Positions 20,471 to 22,329 of a DNA stretch of 22,329 nt are shown here, one piece after another. Source of the DNA: Botryllus schlosseri (lineage: Eukaryota; Chordata; Ascidiacea; Stolidobranchia; Styelidae); the NCBI GenBank assembly GCA_000444245.1, contig ATSW01001002.1, forward strand, positions 1 through 22,329, given 5' to 3'. The position numbers and the translations under genes were made by a program. A model generated the notes under the pieces. It worked only from the letters and a program-made list of their open reading frames with translations, was not told the origin of the DNA and ran no database searches. Position 1 is the stretch's first letter, and every line of letters starts with the position of its first letter.

Positions 20471-20692
20471 AGTGGACAAATGAGGCAGTGTGTCACCTGT
20501 CGTTTGGATAAATAGTAAATAGCCTCAACGAATTTTGTTTTTTTATTTCTACTGATGTTCAATGTTCATGGATGAGGGAATTTGAACATTTTCCCACTCA
20601 AAACTACGCAAATTGTGTATTTAGTGGGCATTCTCATTCTCAAAGTGGGCAAAAGTAGAGGTGAGTTACCTGCGAATCAAGCCTAACCTGTA
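20471..20692. mobile_element. Degraded copy of the GTGAGGCA hAT element
   Basis: AATGAGGCAGTGTGTCACCTG, TTTGGATAAATAGTAAA, a GATGTTCAATGTTCATGGAT block and GAACATTTTCCCACTCAAA line up with 14569-14715 of the intron-2 element. AGGTGAGTTACCTGCG matches the later GGTGAGGCAC stretch. It is more diverged, lacks clear termini, and lies 3' of the FReD gene. Confidence 0.6.
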
Positions 20693-20855
20693 TATATGCT
20701 ACCAAATAGGGAAGTAGGTTCTGGTTTGTGTGAACGAATCTCTTTTTGAAAGGTTCCTTGCGAACGCTAACGTGAACACGAATGCGCGACGTCACGGGGC
20801 GTCATATTGCTAATTCCAATCCGACAGTTCAGTTAAATACCATATAAATGTACAC

Positions 20856-21339
20856 CAGGGGTCACCAACCTTTTTGAAACGAAGAGCTACGTCAGGGTTC
20901 TCAAACTCAAATGTGAATCATCAACGGGTCATGTTTTACCATCATGATCAGATAATGTGGCATAATAGCTAATATTCCACCGCATGATAGCTTTTGCAAC
21001 TGATGTGATAGGTAAATTTGATGAATAGATTAATGTTTTTGAAGTAGTACTAGATTGAATTTTTAGTTCTCAAATCGGAAAAAATATATATGCCAGATAA
21101 ATATGGTCAAAGACTTGAAAATCCGAAATGCTGACGCGGACCGCCTGTTTGAGACCACTGAGCTACTTGTCGGGTACAGATTAATGCGACAGGCTACCAT
21201 TTCCACCCGACCTTTATCCCTGCTCCGCTGGATTTCATCCCTAAGAGGTGGCCAACGCGCGGCAGTAGAAGGACGATTGTGCGGCCGTCGTCACGTACTT
21301 CCATTAGTATGTGTCGGCGGTCGTCGACATGCAATTTAA
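20856..21339. mobile_element. Older hAT element, interrupted by another hAT
   Basis: Starts CAGGGGTCACCAACCTTTTT then GAAACGAAG-AGCTAC. When the insert at 20893-21160 is skipped, the sequence continues AGCTACTTGTCGGGTACAGA and TTAATGCGACAGGCTACC. That is the terminal sequence I know for a widespread hAT family (GAGAGCTACTT...GGGTACTGATTAATGCGAAGGGCTACC). No right terminus is seen; the end given is only where recognisable sequence fades. Confidence 0.65.
20893..21160. mobile_element. Younger hAT MITE nested inside the older hAT
   Basis: Left terminus CAGGGTTCTCAAACTC, right terminus CTGTTTGAGACCACTG (complement CAGTGGTCTCAAACAG). It is flanked by AGCTACGT (20885-20892) and AGCTACTT (21161-21168), a 7-of-8 target duplication. 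At 268 bp it has no coding capacity. Confidence 0.8.
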
Positions 21340-21576
21340 TATACAAATTGACAACCGAATTTCTGGGAGATTCTAATTAATTTTGAAATTGTCTTCGCGT
21401 ATACGCAAATCAGTGCGACGATCTTTGTAATGTTAGATTCACAGTCCAGATGCGAACAGCAGAGGTAGATATGATTCGACCCATCTCGAAAAACAAACAA
21501 ACTTAGAATCATGTGCTCCTCACGAAAGAAATATGTTCTGGTACATTTTGGCGATTCCAATATCTCTCCACTATAC

Positions 21577-21724
21577 CGACAATCCTGATAGAAGGTCAAG
21601 AAATAACAGCATGTAACTGATGGCATGACTGATAACAATTGGTCCACCCGAAGATTCATCATAATTTATAACTTGCCCTAAATTTTCGAAAACACTCCCT
21701 CCATCAACAATCTGATCACTTGGG
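21577..21724 (-). CDS. Possible isolated exon, unknown
   Basis: On the minus strand a good acceptor (TTTTTATCCTTTCTCAG) opens a 148-nt frame of 49 residues, PSDQIVDGGSVFENLGQVIN and onward, ending with a hydrophobic stretch (ISHAISYMLLFLDLLSGLS) at a GTATAG donor. Phase is 2 in and 0 out. I recognise no family and found no partner exon. The CTACTTCTACTT element begins 52 bases away. Could be chance. Confidence 0.2.
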
Positions 21725-21775
21725 CTGAGAAAGGATAAAAACTTGATGATGTAGTATAGTAGTAACATGCAGATG

Positions 21776-22329
21776 CAGAGGTGGTCAGTACGAAGTTCTT
21801 CTACTTTTTCGAAGTACTCAAGTAGTTTTCCTCTACTCTACTCAAGTAGATCTGATTTTTCTACTTCTACTTCGTAATATTTTGTGATCTATTTACTTAC
21901 TTTTCGCTATTTTCAGTTAGTCAAGTAGAAGTAGTTTAATCCTGCAATCAGGAAGATAGCCTGAGGAATTTCGGGGCTGTTTTACGGAGTATCAACATTT
22001 AATTTTCATAAAAGTTGAGTAACGCCCAGAATTTTCGTCGCGCTTCGCGCTCAGTGGATACGGAGTAACCAGTATGATTTCAAGAACGTATCGGTGAATA
22101 TAATTTAGGTAGCGGGTTGGCTTGGCTCCATTCACACCACATTATCGCCCTTCGCCCATATGAAATATTTCTTCACAGTATATATGGCTCATCATAACGT
22201 TTGAAGCTGGTGTTTCACAATCTCGCATTTACTTATCATATCGTAATCTAGCACTCCACGGCGTGTCCTCATCTGGAAAGTGGATTCTGACTTTTTTAGT
22301 TTCAGACCTGTATTAGCATACACTGAGTC
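21776..22329. mobile_element. CTACTTCTACTT hAT-like element, copy 2, cut by the window edge
   Basis: Begins CAGAGGTGGTCAGTACG and follows copy 1 almost base for base for more than 500 bases. Shared runs include GATAGCCTGA, GAATTTCGGGGCTG, CCCAGAATTTTCGTCGC, GAACGTATCGGTGAA and TTACTTATCATATCGTAATC. By eye the two copies are roughly 80-85% identical. The right half lies outside the window. Confidence 0.85.

Overview
This is an AT-rich eukaryotic window, most likely from an invertebrate animal. The evidence is GT-AG introns (some only 64-71 nt), small phase-1 exons, extracellular modules of the fibrinogen family, and dense short hAT-type DNA transposons plus tRNA-derived SINEs. A tunicate or other invertebrate chordate would fit, but the sequence does not prove a species.

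One gene is well supported and probably complete: a nine-exon, plus-strand gene from 11127 to 20212. Its exons join in consistent phase into a 381-residue protein with a short basic cytoplasmic tail, one membrane helix, a helical stalk made of small exons, and a C-terminal fibrinogen-related domain (FReD). This is the layout of the type II receptor FIBCD1. Five N-glycosylation sequons cluster in the stalk and the start of the FReD. Three cysteines are in unusual places, two of them in conserved aromatic-core motifs.

A second gene is represented by one exon (4998-5180, plus strand). It encodes the end of the fibrinogen-like module known from contactin-associated proteins (CNTNAP/neurexin IV) and related invertebrate proteins. 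Its neighbouring exons were not found in the window.

The rest is mostly repeats. From left to right: a worn hAT end (about 560-760); a complete 1.26-kb CTACTTCTACTT-rich hAT-like element (1561-2817) with a shorter relative in intron 7 (from 17183) and a second long copy running off the right edge (from 21776); two tRNA-derived SINE heads in opposite orientation (3540-3905); two GAGTCAAGTC-rich hAT ends (from 5995 and 13035); a repeat pair (about 9910-10262 and 12880-13022); a short palindromic element (12075-12184); a 1148-bp hAT MITE with a perfect 8-bp target duplication in intron 2 (14553-15700) and its degraded relative 3' of the gene (about 20471-20692); another hAT-like element in intron 7 (17586-18015); and a nested pair of hATs downstream of the gene (20856 onward, with a younger insert at 20893-21160).

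Much of 1-4990, 5181-9890 and 10263-11126 has no recognisable gene. Coordinates of exon junctions come from splice consensus and protein-family alignment by eye, with no transcript evidence.
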